Counted from the stretch's first letter, positions 26,066 through 34,860 are shown. The stretch is 64,000 nucleotides of DNA from CAZKJL01 sp964553135 (GCA_964553135.1 CAZKJL010000001.1:496001-560000); one strand, 5' to 3'. Numbers and translations are program-made. The notes: generated by a model not told the origin, from the sequence alone.

Positions 26066-26332
26066 ATGAGCTTTGAAGACTACCAACTAGCCGTTCCCGA
26101 CTCCGACCCTGCGCCTGAGCACGTTGAGGGTGATTGGATCAGTGCCGCCGAAGCTTACCGACAGGACGTTGCCGATCGTGCTCTGTATCAACTGAAGATG
26201 TCGGACGGTGTTCCTACCGATGATTTTTGCAATCAGATGGAAGCATTCCGTCGAAGGACAGGTACCTTTCCGCTCCCGCTTGAACAACTCCCTTGTCTGG
26301 ATTGTCCCAACAGAATCCACCGCGGTTCGTAA
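26066..26332 (+). CDS. Small hypothetical protein with C-terminal CLDC
   Basis: An 88-aa acidic soluble protein that I do not recognise. The N-terminal half is helical (WISAAEAYRQDVADRALYQL), and the end, LPCLDCPNRIHRGS, has a Cys-x2-Cys pair that could bind metal as a dimer. It is preceded by one of the best promoters in the window, with the -10 box 6 nt from the ATG, so expression is probably high. The RluA-type gene follows after 18 nt and has its own TACACT box. Confidence 0.65.
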   Translation: MSFEDYQLAVPDSDPAPEHVEGDWISAAEAYRQDVADRALYQLKMSDGVPTDDFCNQMEAFRRRTGTFPLPLEQLPCLDCPNRIHRGS

Positions 26333-26338
26333 TTCCAG

Positions 26339-26344
26339 TACACT
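26339..26344 (+). promoter_or_regulatory. -10 box of the RluA-type gene (leaderless type)
   Basis: TACACT is followed by CATACC and ATG 26351, a 6-nt gap. It begins 6 nt after the stop of the preceding small gene. Confidence 0.45.
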
Positions 26345-26350
26345 CATACC

Positions 26351-27010
26351 ATGCCCATCGCAAAAGCACGCATTTTGTACGAGGACCAGTGGTTCCTCGC
26401 CGTTACCAAGCTCAGCGGAGAGCTCGTGGTGAAAGGTCGTGGCAAAATTCAGCGTCTTCCGCTCCTGGATTATTTGCGTGAAACGCACCCCACGCTCGTG
26501 CCCATTCACCGTCTGGACTTCGAGACGTCGGGTGTCGTGGTTTTCTCCAAATCCAAGAACGTGCTCGCCACCATCATCGAGACCAAGTTCGCCGGATGGA
26601 AGAAAACGTACCGTGCCATCGTCGTGGGCGTACCGCGTTCGAAGTCCGGTGACATCGATATTCCGCTCCCTGCACGCAGCGGAACCGGCAACGTTCCGTC
26701 GCTCACACACTACAAGCTCCTCGAGGCGTTCCGCGGTTGCTCGCTCGTGGAAGCGCAGTTCGAACGCGGGCAGAAACACCAAATCCGTCGTCATCTTTCC
26801 ATGATCGGTTGCCCCCTTATCTTGGACGACGTGTACGGTGACGAACGCGCCAACAAACTCTTCAATAAGTTCCTCAAGATGAAGCGTTTCTTTCTGCACG
26901 CCATGTCCGTGGATTTCGTGCACCCGGTCACCAAGCAGCCCGTGCACATCGAATCGCCCGAGCCGCCGGGGTTTTATAAGACCGTGAACATGCTTCGGAA
27001 AGCGAAGTAG
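26351..27010 (+). CDS. RluA-family RNA pseudouridine synthase
   Basis: Isomerises uridine to pseudouridine in rRNA or tRNA. The catalytic Asp is in VPIHRLDFETSGVVVFSK near residue 57, followed by KKTYRAIVVG and the RGQKHQIRRHLSMIGCPL motif II region. At 219 aa it lacks an N-terminal S4 domain, as RluA, TruC and RluF-like short forms do, so the target site (23S rRNA or tRNA) cannot be assigned. trpS follows in the same direction after 31 nt. Confidence 0.9.
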   Translation: MPIAKARILYEDQWFLAVTKLSGELVVKGRGKIQRLPLLDYLRETHPTLVPIHRLDFETSGVVVFSKSKNVLATIIETKFAGWKKTYRAIVVGVPRSKSGDIDIPLPARSGTGNVPSLTHYKLLEAFRGCSLVEAQFERGQKHQIRRHLSMIGCPLILDDVYGDERANKLFNKFLKMKRFFLHAMSVDFVHPVTKQPVHIESPEPPGFYKTVNMLRKAK

Positions 27011-27029
27011 CCCGCGGCATCGCTCCTGC

Positions 27030-27035
27030 TATACT
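27030..27035 (+). promoter_or_regulatory. -10 box of trpS (leaderless type)
   Basis: TATACT is followed by TCGCGC and the trpS ATG at 27042, a 6-nt gap; no Shine-Dalgarno sequence is present. Confidence 0.55.
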
Positions 27036-27041
27036 TCGCGC

Positions 27042-28010
27042 ATGCGCGCGCTTTCCGGTATTCAGCCTTCGGGCCAACTGCACCTCGGGAACTACTTCGG
27101 TTCCATGCGTCCGAATTTGGACATGGCCGCGAAAGCCGACCAGAGCTTTTACTTCATCGCCGATTTGCATGCGCTCACGACGGTGCAAGATCCGAAAGTT
27201 TTTGCGAGCGTGCGTGCCGATGTCATCTTGGATTACCTGGCCTGCGGATTCGATCCCGACACATCCATTCTGTACTACCAGTCGGACGTTCCGGGGCACA
27301 CAGAACTCTCCTGGATTCTCTCGACGGTGACGCCCATGGGGCTCTTGGAGCGTGCCGTGAGCTACAAAGACAAGGTGGGCAAAGGCATTTCGGCCAGCGT
27401 GGGCCTGTTTACGTACCCCGTGCTCATGGCCGCCGACATCCTTTTGTACGACATCAACGTCGTTGCCGTGGGCAAAGATCAGAAGCAACACGTGGAAATG
27501 ACGCGCGACATCGCCGTGAAGTTCAATGCGTTGTACGGAGAGACGTTCGTCCTGCCCGAGCCCGTGATTCGCGAGGACGTCGCCATCGTTCCCGGCGTGG
27601 ATGGCCAGAAGATGAGCAAGAGCTACAACAATACGATCCCGCTTTTCGGGGATGAGAAGGTCATCAAGAAGGCCATCATGGGCATCGTCACGGATTCCAA
27701 GGATGTCGCGGCTCCCAAAGACCCGGACTCGTGCGTGGTGTACAACATCCACAAATTGTTCCTCTCGGCATCCGAGGCCAAGGCTCTCGCCGACAAATAC
27801 CGTGCGGGGGGACTGGGTTACGGTGACGCCAAGAAGCTGCTTCTCACGACGTACATGGACTACTTCGCACCCATGCGCAAAAAGCGCGAGGAGCTCCTCA
27901 AGAAACCCGACTATGTGAAGGACGTCGTGAAGAAAGGCGCCGCTCACGCCACGGAGATCGCTTCCAAGACCATGAGTCGCGTGAAAAAGGCGGTCGGTTT
28001 ACCTCAGTAG
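27042..28010 (+). CDS. trpS: Tryptophanyl-tRNA synthetase
   Basis: Class I aminoacyl-tRNA synthetase that charges tRNA-Trp. The HIGH-type motif is in SGIQPSGQLHLGNYFG, and the KMSKS loop is DGQKMSKSYNNT near residue 195. VGKDQKQHVEMTRDIA is the typical adenylate-site helix. Length 322 aa is normal for bacterial TrpRS. It has its own leaderless-type -10 box. The gene for a small secreted protein begins 2 nt after its stop, so read-through is likely. Confidence 0.96.
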   Translation: MRALSGIQPSGQLHLGNYFGSMRPNLDMAAKADQSFYFIADLHALTTVQDPKVFASVRADVILDYLACGFDPDTSILYYQSDVPGHTELSWILSTVTPMGLLERAVSYKDKVGKGISASVGLFTYPVLMAADILLYDINVVAVGKDQKQHVEMTRDIAVKFNALYGETFVLPEPVIREDVAIVPGVDGQKMSKSYNNTIPLFGDEKVIKKAIMGIVTDSKDVAAPKDPDSCVVYNIHKLFLSASEAKALADKYRAGGLGYGDAKKLLLTTYMDYFAPMRKKREELLKKPDYVKDVVKKGAAHATEIASKTMSRVKKAVGLPQ

Positions 28011-28012
28011 CC

Positions 28013-28441
28013 ATGAAAAATCGGGCATCAGCCGTCATCATCAGCTTGTTCATCGGCGCCGTGCCGACGCTTGCTCACGCTTCCGACTACGTCGGCAACG
28101 AGCCCAGGTCGCTCCATCATTCGTTGTTCGACGTGCGCGAGTTCCGTCTGCAACTTCGGATGATCCGCAAATTTCCGACGATGGAATCGGGATCCATTCT
28201 CCGTACGTCGCCCCAAGCTCCCGTCATCAATGCCTCCGGTTCGGGTACGGGAGAGCTCAAGGTCTCGGATTTGTCGATTTCCGAACGCGATACGCTCAGA
28301 CGTCAGCTCCGCAGCGGCGCCTGTCCGCAAAACGCTTTGCCCGGGTACCAAAAACTCTGCGAGTCGCTCCTCAGGCTGCTGCCCGCAAAGCCCTCACAAA
28401 CGGGAATCAAGTACGAGCACCGCGGATTCAACGTTCGTTAA
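28013..28441 (+). CDS. Secreted protein of unknown function, paralog 1
   Basis: Residues 1-23 are a signal peptide ending in AHA-S, so the mature protein (about 119 aa) is exported. It shares two blocks with the next gene: PRSLhhSLFDVREFRLQLR near residue 31 and SERDTLRRQLRSGACPQNA then LPGYQKLCESLL near residue 90. Two cysteines in the second block are conserved in both paralogs and could form a disulfide. A low-complexity GSGTGELK stretch joins the blocks. I do not recognise the family. The gene starts 2 nt after trpS. Confidence 0.7.
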   Translation: MKNRASAVIISLFIGAVPTLAHASDYVGNEPRSLHHSLFDVREFRLQLRMIRKFPTMESGSILRTSPQAPVINASGSGTGELKVSDLSISERDTLRRQLRSGACPQNALPGYQKLCESLLRLLPAKPSQTGIKYEHRGFNVR

Positions 28442-28471
28442 AGCCGCCCCGGAGGCTCCTGAGTCGATTAT

Positions 28472-28500
28472 TTGATAAATATATAAAAATATTGTATAAT
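28472..28500 (+). promoter_or_regulatory. Strong promoter, near-consensus
   Basis: TTGATA (28472-28477), a 17-nt A/T-only spacer except one G, and a perfect TATAAT (28495-28500). The ATG follows at 28529, so the leader is about 22 nt, without a clear Shine-Dalgarno sequence. Confidence 0.75.
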
Positions 28501-28528
28501 ATATATAAATATCCATACCCTCACGATC

Positions 28529-28972
28529 ATGAAGACTTCCACTTCGGAGCACGGCGGCGTATTCGCTCTCACGCTCGTTACCGTTGCCATTCCGCTCACG
28601 CTGCTCGGCGCTCTCGTCACGTCAGCCGCGTCCTCCGATTCCGATTCGAATCCTCGCTCTTTGCAGTATGAACTCTTCGATCTGAGGAGTTTCCGTTTGC
28701 AGCAGCGTTCCAACCATACCTATGAGTCGGCCCCGAGCAGCGCCACCGTGCATCCCGCCGCCGCCGATCAGTTCCTGCATGCGGCATCGGGATCGGGTGC
28801 ATTGAAGTATTCCGATCTTTCCGCATCCGAGCGGGAGACACTCAGACTGCAGCTTCGCATCGGCGGTTGTCCTCAGGATGCTTTGCCCGGGTATCGCATG
28901 CTCTGTGAAAAAATGTTGAAGGCCAGGCCGCATCCCGCCGCTCGGGAAGGACTCAAGAGTCCGGGCCGCTAG
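28529..28972 (+). CDS. Secreted protein of unknown function, paralog 2
   Basis: Exported protein of 147 aa with an N-terminal hydrophobic segment (VFALTLVTVAIPLTLLGALV). It is a paralog of the upstream gene: PRSLQYELFDLRSFRLQQR matches the first block and SERETLRLQLRIGGCPQDA then LPGYRMLCEKML the second, with both cysteines kept. The linker between blocks differs fully (Ala/Ser/His-rich). It has its own near-consensus promoter. No known family is recognised. Its stop lies 2 nt from the stop of the convergent TlpA-like gene. Confidence 0.7.
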   Translation: MKTSTSEHGGVFALTLVTVAIPLTLLGALVTSAASSDSDSNPRSLQYELFDLRSFRLQQRSNHTYESAPSSATVHPAAADQFLHAASGSGALKYSDLSASERETLRLQLRIGGCPQDALPGYRMLCEKMLKARPHPAAREGLKSPGR

Positions 28973-28974
28973 TC

Positions 28975-29685
28975 TTACCGTTCGTTGAGCAGTTTCCGAA
29001 CGGCAGCTTCGGTTTCGTCGTAGCCTCCTTCCCCGAAGTGCGTGAATCGCACGCGACCTTGGCCGTCCAGCACGTACGTCGCGGGTCGGTACTGATTTGC
29101 GAACGCGTCCCACGTCTCCAGTCCGTTGTCGAGCGCCACGGGGAACGTGATTCCGTATTCATCGAGAACATCGCGCACGATGAGGGGCGACTTTTCGTAC
29201 GCCAAACGCGGTGAGTGAATGCCGATGACCGTGAAACGATGCGTGCCGAACATCTCCTCCAGTTTCTGCATCTTGGGCAACGCGTGCATGCAGCGCACGC
29301 AGCTTGATGACCAAAAATGTATGACGACGATGTCGCCGTAGAGATTCGACAGCGTCAGTGGCTGCGAGTTCTGCCAGAATTCCAGTCCTTTGAACTCGGG
29401 GTAAAACGAGAGAACGGGGAGCGGGTCGCTCGTGCCCGTTTGCCACGCGGCACGTCCGTCATCGGGCGGGACGATGGTCACGGATGCCCACACCGCTTTG
29501 CGCACGTCGAGCGGGCAACGCGTCCACCACGATTTGTGCATCAGGTTTACGGCGTCGCCGCGGTCCATGGACCAGCCCAGAAATTTCCTGAGCCCCGTTT
29601 CGGAACATGCATCGAATGCCGCATGTGCGGGAGCCGCGGACAGCAGTCCGGCCAAAAGCACGATGATGGTGATGCAACGACGCAT
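28975..29685 (-). CDS. TlpA/ResA-like exported thioredoxin-fold protein
   Basis: Exported redoxin: the signal peptide ends at APAHA near residue 23. The thioredoxin-like domain starts near residue 110 with IVVIHFWSSSCVRCMHALPK; the active site is CVRC rather than the common CxPC. The cis-Pro region is ANQYRPATYVLDGQGRVRF, as in TlpA/ResA/DipZ-type proteins. The first 80 residues contain two further cysteines (ACSE, RCPLD) and are not assigned. I chose ATG 29685. A role in extracytoplasmic disulfide reduction or repair is likely. Confidence 0.82.
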   Translation of the reverse strand: MRRCITIIVLLAGLLSAAPAHAAFDACSETGLRKFLGWSMDRGDAVNLMHKSWWTRCPLDVRKAVWASVTIVPPDDGRAAWQTGTSDPLPVLSFYPEFKGLEFWQNSQPLTLSNLYGDIVVIHFWSSSCVRCMHALPKMQKLEEMFGTHRFTVIGIHSPRLAYEKSPLIVRDVLDEYGITFPVALDNGLETWDAFANQYRPATYVLDGQGRVRFTHFGEGGYDETEAAVRKLLNER

Positions 29686-29733
29686 AGGACGGGTCACTCT
29701 ACGCTCTTTTGCCGGTTCGGGCCATGGTTCTGG

Positions 29734-29739
29734 TACCAT
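29734..29739 (+). promoter_or_regulatory. -10 box of the glycosyltransferase gene
   Basis: TACCAT is followed by CGCGAC and the GTG at 29746, a 6-nt gap. This spacing supports the GTG as the true start. Confidence 0.4.
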
Positions 29740-29745
29740 CGCGAC

Positions 29746-31308
29746 GTGACTCTCCGCAGCCGTCTATCGGGGTTCTGGTCCAAGCATGAATGGTGGTTGT
29801 TTCCCGCGTGTCTGGCACTCACGTTTTTTCTCGCACAACTCACGCAGATCAACGCGTACGGCGTGACGTGGGACGAGCCGCTGCATCGCAACTGGGGGAA
29901 AATTTTCATGTACTTTTGGCGCACGGGTGACAGGCGATTTTTGGACATGATGCCCGGGCACGGCATCAACTACGGTCCGACGTACTACATCTTGAACTAC
30001 GTTCTCTCGGGTTTCTTGTATCGCGCGCATCTTCTCTCGTTCGTCGCATCGAACCACATTCTCAACATCGTCACGGCATCCGTGGGCGTCGCGCTCGTCT
30101 TCCTTGCGGGCAGATCCGTCGGCGGCAGGAGAACGGGCGGACTCGCCGCGCTCTTTTTGATCTGCTTTCCGTCGTTCATCGCTCATGCTCATTACAACCC
30201 CAAGGACATTCCGCTCATGGTGGCGGTCCTTCTCACGGTCATCGTTTTTCTCCGGGCGCTCAAGACGAATGGCGGCACGTGGCTCGTGCTCGCCGGTTTT
30301 TTGATGGGTGGCAGCATCGCCATCAAGGTCAGCGCCGTGCTCATGGGCCCCGCGTTCGCCGCGTCGTACCTCGTGTGGTTATGGCAACGTGAGCATTCAT
30401 TCGGTGCGGCGCTCAAGAAGAACGCACTGCGGATCATCGGCACGTGCGTCGCCGTCGCCGTGGGCGCCATCGCACTGTGGCCCAGTGCATGGGGCGATCT
30501 CGCCCTGATTCCGGATTCCATCAGGTTCTTCCTCACGAACAACTTCTGGCCCGGTCGCGAGCTCTTCTTCGGTACGGAATACCCCGGAGCGGAGCTGCCG
30601 TGGTATTACACGCCGTTCGAATACTTGGCCGTGATGCCGCTCCTCAGCATCGTGTTTCTCGTCGCCGGTGCGGAGGTCGCGTTGCTCCGGCTCAAGCGCC
30701 TTCAGCATCTGCCGCAGACGGTACTCCTCGTGCTGTGGATCTTGGTTCCCATTCTCGTGAGCATGAAGCCCGGACTCGTGCGATACGACGGGATGCGCCA
30801 GTTCTTCTTCACGCTCCCGGCCGTCACCATTCTCTGCGCCATCGGTTTCGATGCCGTTCTCAGGGCGTTTTCACATCGGTTTTCCAGGCCGTGGGTCGTG
30901 TCCCTCATCGTCATCATCGTCGCGCTGTCATTCACGCATGAAATCGCCATCGTTCATCCGTACGAAGGTTCGTATCGCAACGAACTCATGCGCGCCGCGT
31001 ACCCGAAGCAGATGGACCTGCACTTTCCCATCGAATACTGGGGGCCGTCATACAAAGAGGGGATGGAGTGGTTGGTCCGGAATGCCGAGCCGAACCCCGT
31101 CATCTGCGTTCCGACGGCCGGCGTTCTCATCGATTGGTATGCGTGGCGCGAAGATTTCGCATTCGATTGCACCAAGGACTCGAACTACATCATGTTCTTC
31201 ACCCGCTACAGCGAAACGCAGCAGTATGCCTTGGAGAACACAGCTTCGCCCGCCTTCGTCATCTCGCGCATGGGTGCCGATCTCCTCAAGATTTACAAAG
31301 TGAAGTAG
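29746..31308 (+). CDS. Membrane glycosyltransferase, GT39/ArnT-like (GT-C fold)
   Basis: Multi-pass GT-C enzyme that uses a polyprenyl-phosphate sugar to modify lipid or protein outside the membrane. Roughly 10-12 membrane segments are visible. The first loop after helix 1 contains VTWDEPLHRNWGK, whose Asp-Glu pair fits the catalytic position of the PMT/ArnT class. The last 120 residues form a soluble domain. I chose GTG 29746 because the residues before it are antisense to the redoxin gene and a TANNNT box lies 6 nt upstream. Undecaprenyl recycling genes at 11-12 kb would support it. The acceptor is unknown. Confidence 0.8.
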   Translation: MTLRSRLSGFWSKHEWWLFPACLALTFFLAQLTQINAYGVTWDEPLHRNWGKIFMYFWRTGDRRFLDMMPGHGINYGPTYYILNYVLSGFLYRAHLLSFVASNHILNIVTASVGVALVFLAGRSVGGRRTGGLAALFLICFPSFIAHAHYNPKDIPLMVAVLLTVIVFLRALKTNGGTWLVLAGFLMGGSIAIKVSAVLMGPAFAASYLVWLWQREHSFGAALKKNALRIIGTCVAVAVGAIALWPSAWGDLALIPDSIRFFLTNNFWPGRELFFGTEYPGAELPWYYTPFEYLAVMPLLSIVFLVAGAEVALLRLKRLQHLPQTVLLVLWILVPILVSMKPGLVRYDGMRQFFFTLPAVTILCAIGFDAVLRAFSHRFSRPWVVSLIVIIVALSFTHEIAIVHPYEGSYRNELMRAAYPKQMDLHFPIEYWGPSYKEGMEWLVRNAEPNPVICVPTAGVLIDWYAWREDFAFDCTKDSNYIMFFTRYSETQQYALENTASPAFVISRMGADLLKIYKVK

Positions 31309-31311
31309 CGT

Positions 31312-32574
31312 TCAGCGGCTTGCGTTCACGACGGGCGTTCTCTTCGGCATACGCACATGTTTCAGGAGGTCCGTACGTGCCAGGTAGGACGTGCCGTTCG
31401 TGCGCGAGTGGACGCCTTTTGCATCGATGGCGTCCACGATGTGCGCCAAGCTGAACCCGGGCCTCTCCATCCACTCCGCGGGAACACCGAGCGTGGGCGA
31501 GCGGGGGAATTTTTGCATGACCGATGTGAACGCCTCGTTCGGTGTGGCGTAACCTTGCGAGAATTCCGTCCGCGTCGTGGGCACGTATCGGGTGCCGAGT
31601 GTGATGCCATTCTTCACGCCGTATCCCACGCCGTTCTTTTCGAGCCCGTAGTTCCCGATGTCATATCCGTCATATCGTCCTGTCGCATTTTTTTCGATCC
31701 ATGCACACGTGGCGTGCCGAGGCATCAAGACGAGCATCGCATCGATGCCCATTTCCTTGAGAATGGCCTGAGCCAATGCCGCTTGGTCCTCACAGTCGCC
31801 GAGCAACCAGCCGTTATCCATGCGTTCCAGAGTTTCCGGAGCCGATTGCCAGTATTCTCCGTGCTTCGCCTCCGTACCCTCGGCTTTCCAGTCGCTCGTG
31901 GGGGAGTCGTAGGCGTATCGCACGTAGTAGCGCAGGTACATCGCCAAGTTTTCGGGTGTTTCGAGCACCGTGGCCAGGCGCTTGATGTACGCCGCATGCG
32001 TCAGCTTCGGATCGCTTTTCTTTTCCCGAAGATAATTATGGAGAAACGTCCCGTTGCCGTCGGTGAGAATCGCAACTGCATGCTCGTCGGCCAGTTTTTT
32101 TCGTCGCGCGATGATCGTGGCGTACCTCACGGAGTATTCCGGATCTTCGGCAGCCGGTGTGATCTGTAATTTCTCCCAGCGCTCCCACCGTTCGAGGGTT
32201 TTTTCCATATCGTTCTGCATCACGTGATATGTGTCGAGCTGAGCCAAGGCTGCATTTTCCACGGTTTTGAATCGATGAATGACGGTATGCCATTCGGAGT
32301 GGAACGTGGGGATGGATGTCTCCATCTTCTTTTCCTTGAGAGCCGCTTCCACGCCGTCATATCGCGCCAAAAGAGCGGTGCGACGTTTGTTGATCTCAGC
32401 AATTTGTTCACTCCACACTCCTTCCAGCTCCACACCGATGCGCTCGCGTTTTTGCTGAATGGTTTCGGGGCCTTCCGCCACGGCGGGTGAGGCTTCTTCG
32501 GCATTCACGACATTCCGCAAACTGAGCGCCGTCGTGAAAGCGATGCTCCCAGCGAGGAAGCTGCGACGGCTCAT
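31312..32574 (-). CDS. Tat-exported transglutaminase-like protein
   Basis: The N-terminus MSRRSFLAGSIAFTTALSL has a twin-arginine motif, so the folded protein is probably exported by Tat. Residues 40-190 are a charged helical region (coiled coil). The C-terminal part carries a transglutaminase-like/papain-fold core: nucleophile Cys in GWLLGDCEDQAALAQAIL near residue 268 and His in MPRHATCAWIE, followed by YDGYDIGNYG. Such domains act as proteases or amidases or are structural. I chose ATG 32574; the longer frame upstream lacks a signal. No tat gene is in the window. Confidence 0.75.
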   Translation of the reverse strand: MSRRSFLAGSIAFTTALSLRNVVNAEEASPAVAEGPETIQQKRERIGVELEGVWSEQIAEINKRRTALLARYDGVEAALKEKKMETSIPTFHSEWHTVIHRFKTVENAALAQLDTYHVMQNDMEKTLERWERWEKLQITPAAEDPEYSVRYATIIARRKKLADEHAVAILTDGNGTFLHNYLREKKSDPKLTHAAYIKRLATVLETPENLAMYLRYYVRYAYDSPTSDWKAEGTEAKHGEYWQSAPETLERMDNGWLLGDCEDQAALAQAILKEMGIDAMLVLMPRHATCAWIEKNATGRYDGYDIGNYGLEKNGVGYGVKNGITLGTRYVPTTRTEFSQGYATPNEAFTSVMQKFPRSPTLGVPAEWMERPGFSLAHIVDAIDAKGVHSRTNGTSYLARTDLLKHVRMPKRTPVVNASR

Positions 32575-32804
32575 GGTTTCGTGCGCGGCGGGGACCGTGT
32601 CTGTTGATGCGTCGCGCCCGGACTCCGAAGAGGGGAGGAGCAGAGAGTTCCATCGTATGCCGACCGTGTCGCGCGGCAACCGTTTGCCGGCATCGAATGA
32701 GGCAATGGCTCACCGATGAGTCAAAATCGATGCATCGTTCCGTAAGTTCCGACGGTTTCGTTCGTCATGAGTACCGGTTTCCGCACTTCTTTCCCTCTCC
32801 TCTC

Positions 32805-32897
32805 ATGGGCAGTACGCTCTTCAAGGCTCTCGTCATCGCCGTCATGTTCGGTGGCGGTTGGGCATTCATCTATCTCGTTCTCAAGGCCCTTTTTTAG
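32805..32897 (+). CDS. 30-aa single-span membrane peptide
   Basis: MGSTLFKALVIAVMFGGGWA continues into a hydrophobic end, giving one membrane helix with almost no tail. The stop TAG interlocks by 4 nt with the TAA stop of the convergent ferredoxin gene, as four other convergent pairs in the window do, which supports it as a real gene. A longer start at 32730 is possible. No function can be proposed. Confidence 0.45.
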   Translation: MGSTLFKALVIAVMFGGGWAFIYLVLKALF

Positions 32898-33277
32898 CCG
32901 GAGGTTTCATCGGGCTTCGGCGTCATGCTGGCGGCAAGGTGACGGAGGATGGCTTCCGTCACCGCCTCGGGTGACTCGGCGCGGAAGTAGGTCGACGTGC
33001 GGCCGGCGGATCGCACGCGTGCCGCGGGGCTTTTGCCGCAGGCACCCAAGCACGGCACTTTGCGGAACTTCAGGACGCAACCTTCCACGATGTTTTCGAC
33101 GCGATCGCCGCTCATGAGTTCTTCCGTCGTCAGGCCGTTTCGTGTCGCCAGTTGATTCGCGACATCTTCGCCTTTGATGCGCGGAGCGTCGTCGACGGGA
33201 AAGGTGGTTTTCCAACAACCGTTGCGGCAGAAGTCCACGGTAACGTCGGAATGCGGCGTTGAGGGTTGCTCAGACAT
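32894..33277 (-). CDS. Thioredoxin-like 2Fe-2S ferredoxin
   Basis: A 127-aa protein with four cysteines in two pairs: FCRNGCW near residue 17 and VPCLGACGKSP near residue 76. The second pair, CLGAC, is typical of the thioredoxin-like 2Fe-2S ferredoxins and of NuoE/HoxE-type subunits. The region between (DDAPRIKGEDVANQLATRNG) is helical. Partners are not adjacent: no complex I or hydrogenase genes are here, so it could serve the oxidoreductase at 22-25 kb or be a stand-alone carrier. Confidence 0.72.
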   Translation of the reverse strand: MSEQPSTPHSDVTVDFCRNGCWKTTFPVDDAPRIKGEDVANQLATRNGLTTEELMSGDRVENIVEGCVLKFRKVPCLGACGKSPAARVRSAGRTSTYFRAESPEAVTEAILRHLAASMTPKPDETSG

Positions 33278-33377
33278 GCGTGAAAACGGGGGGAGCGGCC
33301 GATGCGTACGTCATCCGAGGTGAGTATTCCGTTGATCGAAAAGCGGATACCGAAGGACGTTGCTGAAAAGAGCTTAA

Positions 33378-33399
33378 TGCATCACGGGAGTTCCGTGCA
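33378..33399 (-). terminator. Hairpin after mgtE
   Basis: On the minus strand TGCACGG pairs with CCGTGATGCA (one bulged base) around a 5-nt loop, followed by TTAAGCTCTTTT. It lies 4 nt after the mgtE stop. It is likely a modest terminator. Confidence 0.5.
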
Positions 33400-33402
33400 A
33401 AT

Positions 33403-34761
33403 TTACAGCGCGTTCAAAATCAATGCGTTGGCGATCGAGAAATAGATCACGATGCCCGTAACGTCCACGAACGTGGCCACGAAGGGGCTTGAGGCATAAC
33501 CCGGATCAAAGCCCAATTTTTTGAAGGCGAGCGGCAACATCGATCCCACGAGCGTTCCCCAGATGCAGATGAGCGATACCGAGATCGCAATGACGATGGC
33601 CAGCGTCCAGCGCGTGGCTTCTCCCAGGACGTGTGCGGGAGTCAGCAGAGCACGAGCGTATCCAACGGTGCCGAGAGCAAGCCCGAGTGCGACGCCCATG
33701 AAGAGTTCGCGTCGCAATACTTTCCACCAGTCCGACGGTTTCACGTGCCCGAGTGCCATGGCGCGCGTGATGAGGGTGGCTGCCTGCGATCCGCTGTTGC
33801 CCCCGGTGGAGATGCACAGCGGCACGAAAAGTGCGAGTACCGTCACGGCATCGATGGAGGATTCGAAACGGGAGAGCGCGGTGAACGTGAAGAGTTCGGC
33901 GATGAACAGGAAGAGCAGCCAACCGATGCGCTTGCGCCAAATCGTTCCAAAATCGCTTTCCAGATAGCTTGCGGAGAGCAGACCCACGGCACCCATGCGG
34001 TACAAGTCTTCGCTCGCTTCGGATTTGGCGACGCGCAGGAGGTCGTTGAGCTGAATGACGCCGATGATTTTGCCGTGATCGTCGACGACGCAGGCGATGT
34101 CGCTGTTCTCCTTGTCGATGATCTTGAGCACTTTTTCGCGGTCCGTGGAATGCAGGATGGAGGGGATTTGTTTGGCGATGTCTTTCGTCTGCGCCGTGCC
34201 GCTGGATGAAATCAAGATGCGAGACGGGATCCATTCGATCCCTTTGGGTCCGCGCACGAAGATCGACGGCACGTGTTTGTGGTGCACGGTGTACGCCTTC
34301 AGCGCTTCGATGGTCTCGGCGGCGGACTGGTCGGCCGACACTTCCAAGAAGTTGAGGTCCATGAGTCCTCCGGCCGTCTCCGGATCGAAGGTCAGGAGTT
34401 TCTCGATGCGTTTCTTCCGTTCGCCCTTCACGTGCTCCAAAATATGCCTGTGACGCTTTTCAGGCAGGAGACCCATGATGTCCGTGGCGTTGTCCTCATC
34501 CATGAAGTGGAGGAGTCGTGCGATGGTGAAGTCCGTGAGACGAGGCAGGACCGATGCGATGCTGGCATCGGACAGCAGCATGAGGACATCGGCTTGGATT
34601 TCGGGATGCAGCGTGGCAAATGCCTTTCGCTTGCCCCGATCCAGCTCATCGATGATGTCGGCCAGGGTTCGCGGATGTTGATTCAGCAGGAGCGAACGCA
34701 GCTCAGCGTCTCTTTTTTCACGCAGGAGTCCGTCGACCCGGTGGAGGAGGGAAGCGTCCAT
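33403..34761 (-). CDS. mgtE: Magnesium transporter MgtE
   Basis: Dimeric Mg2+ channel. The N-terminal superhelical domain (residues 1-135, with MDEDNATDIMGLLPEKRH and ETAGGLMDLNFLEV), two CBS domains (about 140-260; SDIACVVDDHGKIIGVIQL) and a five-helix membrane domain (from about residue 285) are in the standard order. The pore signature is CISTGGNSGSQAATLITRAM. Length 452 aa is normal. The cytosolic domains sense Mg2+. I see no M-box riboswitch in the 110 nt before the gene. Confidence 0.95.
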   Translation of the reverse strand: MDASLLHRVDGLLREKRDAELRSLLLNQHPRTLADIIDELDRGKRKAFATLHPEIQADVLMLLSDASIASVLPRLTDFTIARLLHFMDEDNATDIMGLLPEKRHRHILEHVKGERKKRIEKLLTFDPETAGGLMDLNFLEVSADQSAAETIEALKAYTVHHKHVPSIFVRGPKGIEWIPSRILISSSGTAQTKDIAKQIPSILHSTDREKVLKIIDKENSDIACVVDDHGKIIGVIQLNDLLRVAKSEASEDLYRMGAVGLLSASYLESDFGTIWRKRIGWLLFLFIAELFTFTALSRFESSIDAVTVLALFVPLCISTGGNSGSQAATLITRAMALGHVKPSDWWKVLRRELFMGVALGLALGTVGYARALLTPAHVLGEATRWTLAIVIAISVSLICIWGTLVGSMLPLAFKKLGFDPGYASSPFVATFVDVTGIVIYFSIANALILNAL

Positions 34762-34860
34762 ATGGAATAGTCGGTGCTCATACGTTTACGGTATATCCCA
34801 GGATTCGACCCAATGGAAGGCAAAAGATGGCCGTTGACTTCCATGAGCATCGGGAATATC

